Source: Cyanobacteria bacterium UBA11370 | Lineage (GTDB): Bacteria > Cyanobacteriota > Cyanobacteriia > Cyanobacteriales > Coleofasciculaceae | DNA length: 14,290 nt | Assembly (NCBI GenBank): GCA_003486645.1 | Contig: DNGI01000490.1 | Span: forward strand, 1 to 14,290 | Direction: 5' to 3' | Shown here: positions 12,576 through 14,290 of the stretch, one piece after another | How the letters are laid out: every line of letters starts with the position of its first letter | How positions within the stretch are numbered: position 1 is the stretch's first letter | Notes under the pieces: model-generated | What the model was told of the DNA's origin: nothing | Database searches by the model: none | The model's input: the letters and a program-made list of their open reading frames with translations, nothing else | Made by a program: the position numbers and the translations under genes

Positions 12576-14290
12576 TTACCCAATTACATCGGCAACGGGT
12601 ACAAACAGATTCTGAGCAATGAACTCACCAATCGCTAAACCAGTAGGCAAAGCATCCGTAACTGTCGCCTCCCGCACATGAATCCCGCCATAAACGCGGC
12701 TGATCGCATCATCAAACGCTGCATCATAAAAGCTGTTGTAGTGACGAATTATATCCGGTAATTCTTGTGAAACAGCATCAAATTCGTAGTTTGGATTATC
12801 AAAGAAATTCGTTAAAACTCCCGCCCACGCACCACCAAACGTAGAATGACCTGATATATAGTCAGGAAATGGTGGAGTTGGGGCAAGCAATGGCTCCCAA
12901 TCTGGATCAGCCACGGTGGCTTCAATACCATCATTAGCCGCAAATCCTTCAGCAATGACATCATCCGGTCTGGGTTGCATTTCTTCATACTTAGCACGCC
13001 ATGCGACGATCGCAGCATCCGCCAAGGCAATGTGCAATTGGGCAAACAAACGCGCATTCTCTCCTAACGTGTTGCCCTCCCGTACTGCTATTTCTTGGGT
13101 AATTTGGTTTAATTGACCATAAGGTCTGAACGTATCGGCGCGGTCATACGCCCAGAATATAGCAATTTCGGTCTGGTCATCGCTACGGGCAATCGTTGTC
13201 ACATTGGTGTTGTTCTTCCCACCAAACAAGCGGACTTCCTCAATTTCTTGCGTATAGAGTTCGGGATTCGTATCCGGTCTGCCGTCAAGACCATCTGGCA
13301 AAAAGGCCTCAACGCTGGAGATACCGAAGGGAGTAACTTTACCCCAGTTCTGTCCTACTGTTGTACCATCAGGCCCCGGTCGCCAAATATACTCACCCTC
13401 TGGAGGCACATAAAGCGCATTGTTCTCTGAACCATCTCCTACCCGCGAAGCTAAGATTTGTTCAGCGACGGAACGTCCAAACGCAACACCAGCCGCTTCA
13501 TCTACGGGGTTATCAGTAATCTCAATCAGCGATCTGACTAACTGTTGATTGAACAGAGTGGCTTGGCTAGGGAGTAGTTCCACTAAAACCCGATGGGCAG
13601 CAGCAGCAGCGGCGGCTTCAATTGATGCTCCCACTGGAGCAAGTGCATCTACCGCATAAGAAGTGTGGGTCTGTTCAAAGGCATTAATCGTATCATAAAC
13701 GGCGGCAGACATGATCGCTAGCAAGCGCGATCCGAGGGTAGGGGGTAGTCCTGAAGTTGTTTCCCCATATTCCTGTATCCCATTTAGGGCGATCGCATTC
13801 CAGTCAATTACAACATCAGTTCCAGGTGCGGAAACGTGCTGGCTAACAACATTGTTCGTTTCATGGCGTTCAGCAATGGTATCTTGCGGGTCAATTTCCG
13901 CAATCAGATTGTAGGCTCCTGGTGCTACAACTGAAGTGCGGTTGCTATACTTAAATGTAAAGGTTTTGGACTGACCGGGGCGTAACTTAATATCTTGGGT
14001 AACACTGGTCAATAGGGCATCATTAATTAATGCACCATCAGCATTGCGATCAATATTTCCATCCGTTGATATATAGAGGTTTACGGTTATCGGACCTCGT
14101 GCTACCGCGTTGCCTTGATTGGTGACGGTAAATTTTACCTTGCCATCATCACCAAATTCAATAGTATTCGGTAGCTCAATTGTCTTGAATGTACCTTTTA
14201 GATCGGCGAGTTTTGGCAGGGCGGCTGTGGAGACGTTTTGCCTGGTAATAACTGGATTGAAATCGGTAGTAAACTGTAGTTGTGGAATCT
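12576..14290 (-). CDS. CARDB-like domain fused to vanadium-dependent haloperoxidase (5' end outside window)
   Basis: The 570 visible residues stay open to the window edge, so the N-terminus is missing. A TTG at 14012 is not the start. The first ~150 visible residues (about 14290-13840) form a CARDB-like beta-sandwich: VKFTVTNQGNAVARG, a YISTDGNIDRNADG calcium-type loop, then DPQDTIAERHETNN. The remainder is a PAP2/vanadium haloperoxidase domain. It has the vanadate Lys (12990-12992) and Arg of PRP (12969-12971), the YISGHS loop with catalytic His at 12846-12848, and SRVYGGIH with the vanadate-ligating His at 12678-12680. All six expected vanadate-site residues appear present. These enzymes use H2O2 to oxidise halides, or are phosphatases of the same fold. 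A CARDB domain ahead of the enzyme suggests export or cell-surface location. Halide specificity cannot be read. It is convergent with the nuclease-like gene. Confidence 0.87.
   Translation of the reverse strand, partial: IPQLQFTTDFNPVITRQNVSTAALPKLADLKGTFKTIELPNTIEFGDDGKVKFTVTNQGNAVARGPITVNLYISTDGNIDRNADGALINDALLTSVTQDIKLRPGQSKTFTFKYSNRTSVVAPGAYNLIAEIDPQDTIAERHETNNVVSQHVSAPGTDVVIDWNAIALNGIQEYGETTSGLPPTLGSRLLAIMSAAVYDTINAFEQTHTSYAVDALAPVGASIEAAAAAAAHRVLVELLPSQATLFNQQLVRSLIEITDNPVDEAAGVAFGRSVAEQILASRVGDGSENNALYVPPEGEYIWRPGPDGTTVGQNWGKVTPFGISSVEAFLPDGLDGRPDTNPELYTQEIEEVRLFGGKNNTNVTTIARSDDQTEIAIFWAYDRADTFRPYGQLNQITQEIAVREGNTLGENARLFAQLHIALADAAIVAWRAKYEEMQPRPDDVIAEGFAANDGIEATVADPDWEPLLAPTPPFPDYISGHSTFGGAWAGVLTNFFDNPNYEFDAVSQELPDIIRHYNSFYDAAFDDAISRVYGGIHVREATVTDALPTGLAIGEFIAQNLFVPVADVIG

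Larger units (their letters stand above)
943..13796. repeat. HIP1 palindromes (GCGATCGC), 11 dispersed copies
   Basis: Copies start at 943, 1373, 2202, 5830, 5963, 6135, 8578, 9795, 10222, 11664 and 13789. This density is far above random expectation for an 8-mer and is a hallmark of many cyanobacterial genomes. Copies lie both inside genes and between them. Confidence 0.9.

Noticed and set aside
12812..13914. Several short frames on both strands inside the haloperoxidase gene
   Set aside because: All overlap a frame with an intact haloperoxidase active site and have no independent support.
14010..14012. TTG as the start of the haloperoxidase gene
   Set aside because: Translation continues in frame without a stop to the window edge and contains more of the same beta-sandwich domain. 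The start therefore lies outside the window.

Overview
The window is almost certainly from a filamentous cyanobacterium. The octamer GCGATCGC (the cyanobacterial HIP1 palindrome) occurs 11 times in 14.3 kb. The spaces between genes carry short tandem repeats of the kind called STRRs in filamentous cyanobacteria (TGGCTAA and TTGTTGG-type units). Several proteins are of types common in that phylum: pentapeptide repeats, a lone protoglobin, and a roadblock/GTPase pair. I see no rRNA, tRNA, transposase gene, phage gene or CRISPR array.

Region 1 (about 1-3029): a PLP-dependent alpha-oxoamine synthase (360-1640) is followed by a large GNAT-fold acyltransferase of the YghO-like type (1836-3029). Together they resemble the first condensing enzyme and the N-acyltransferase of bacterial ceramide/sphingolipid synthesis. 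That is an inference from family and proximity. An inverted pair of short repeats lies between them and supplies part of the acyltransferase N-terminus.

Region 2 (about 3494-5482): a single-domain protoglobin, a roadblock/LC7 protein and a small GTPase lie in the same direction. This looks like a haem-based gas sensor next to a GTPase and its roadblock partner. The roadblock and GTPase genes are separated by a 190-bp segment bounded by perfect 18-bp inverted repeats.

Region 3 (about 5483-9066): a long gene-free stretch starts with about 18 heptamer repeats. It leads to a ~718-aa protein with an unrecognised helical N-terminal half and about 50 pentapeptide repeats. A 99-aa orphan gene faces it tail to tail. 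A second heptamer array in the opposite orientation closes the segment, so this ~3.3-kb block is bracketed by inverted repeat arrays.

Region 4 (9062-10557): an enlarged nicotinamidase/isochorismatase-type hydrolase with a full set of catalytic and metal ligands runs leftward. Its divergent upstream region holds a candidate promoter and a 42-nt pure pyrimidine tract.

Region 5 (10558-12466): two tandem paralogous two-TM membrane proteins are followed 27 bp later by a small protein with an ExE nuclease-like motif. This three-gene set is the best candidate here for an undescribed system, possibly defence-like, but the function is unknown.

Region 6 (12576-14290, leftward, cut by the window edge): a vanadium-dependent haloperoxidase domain is fused behind a CARDB-like beta-sandwich. 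It is probably part of a larger exported protein.
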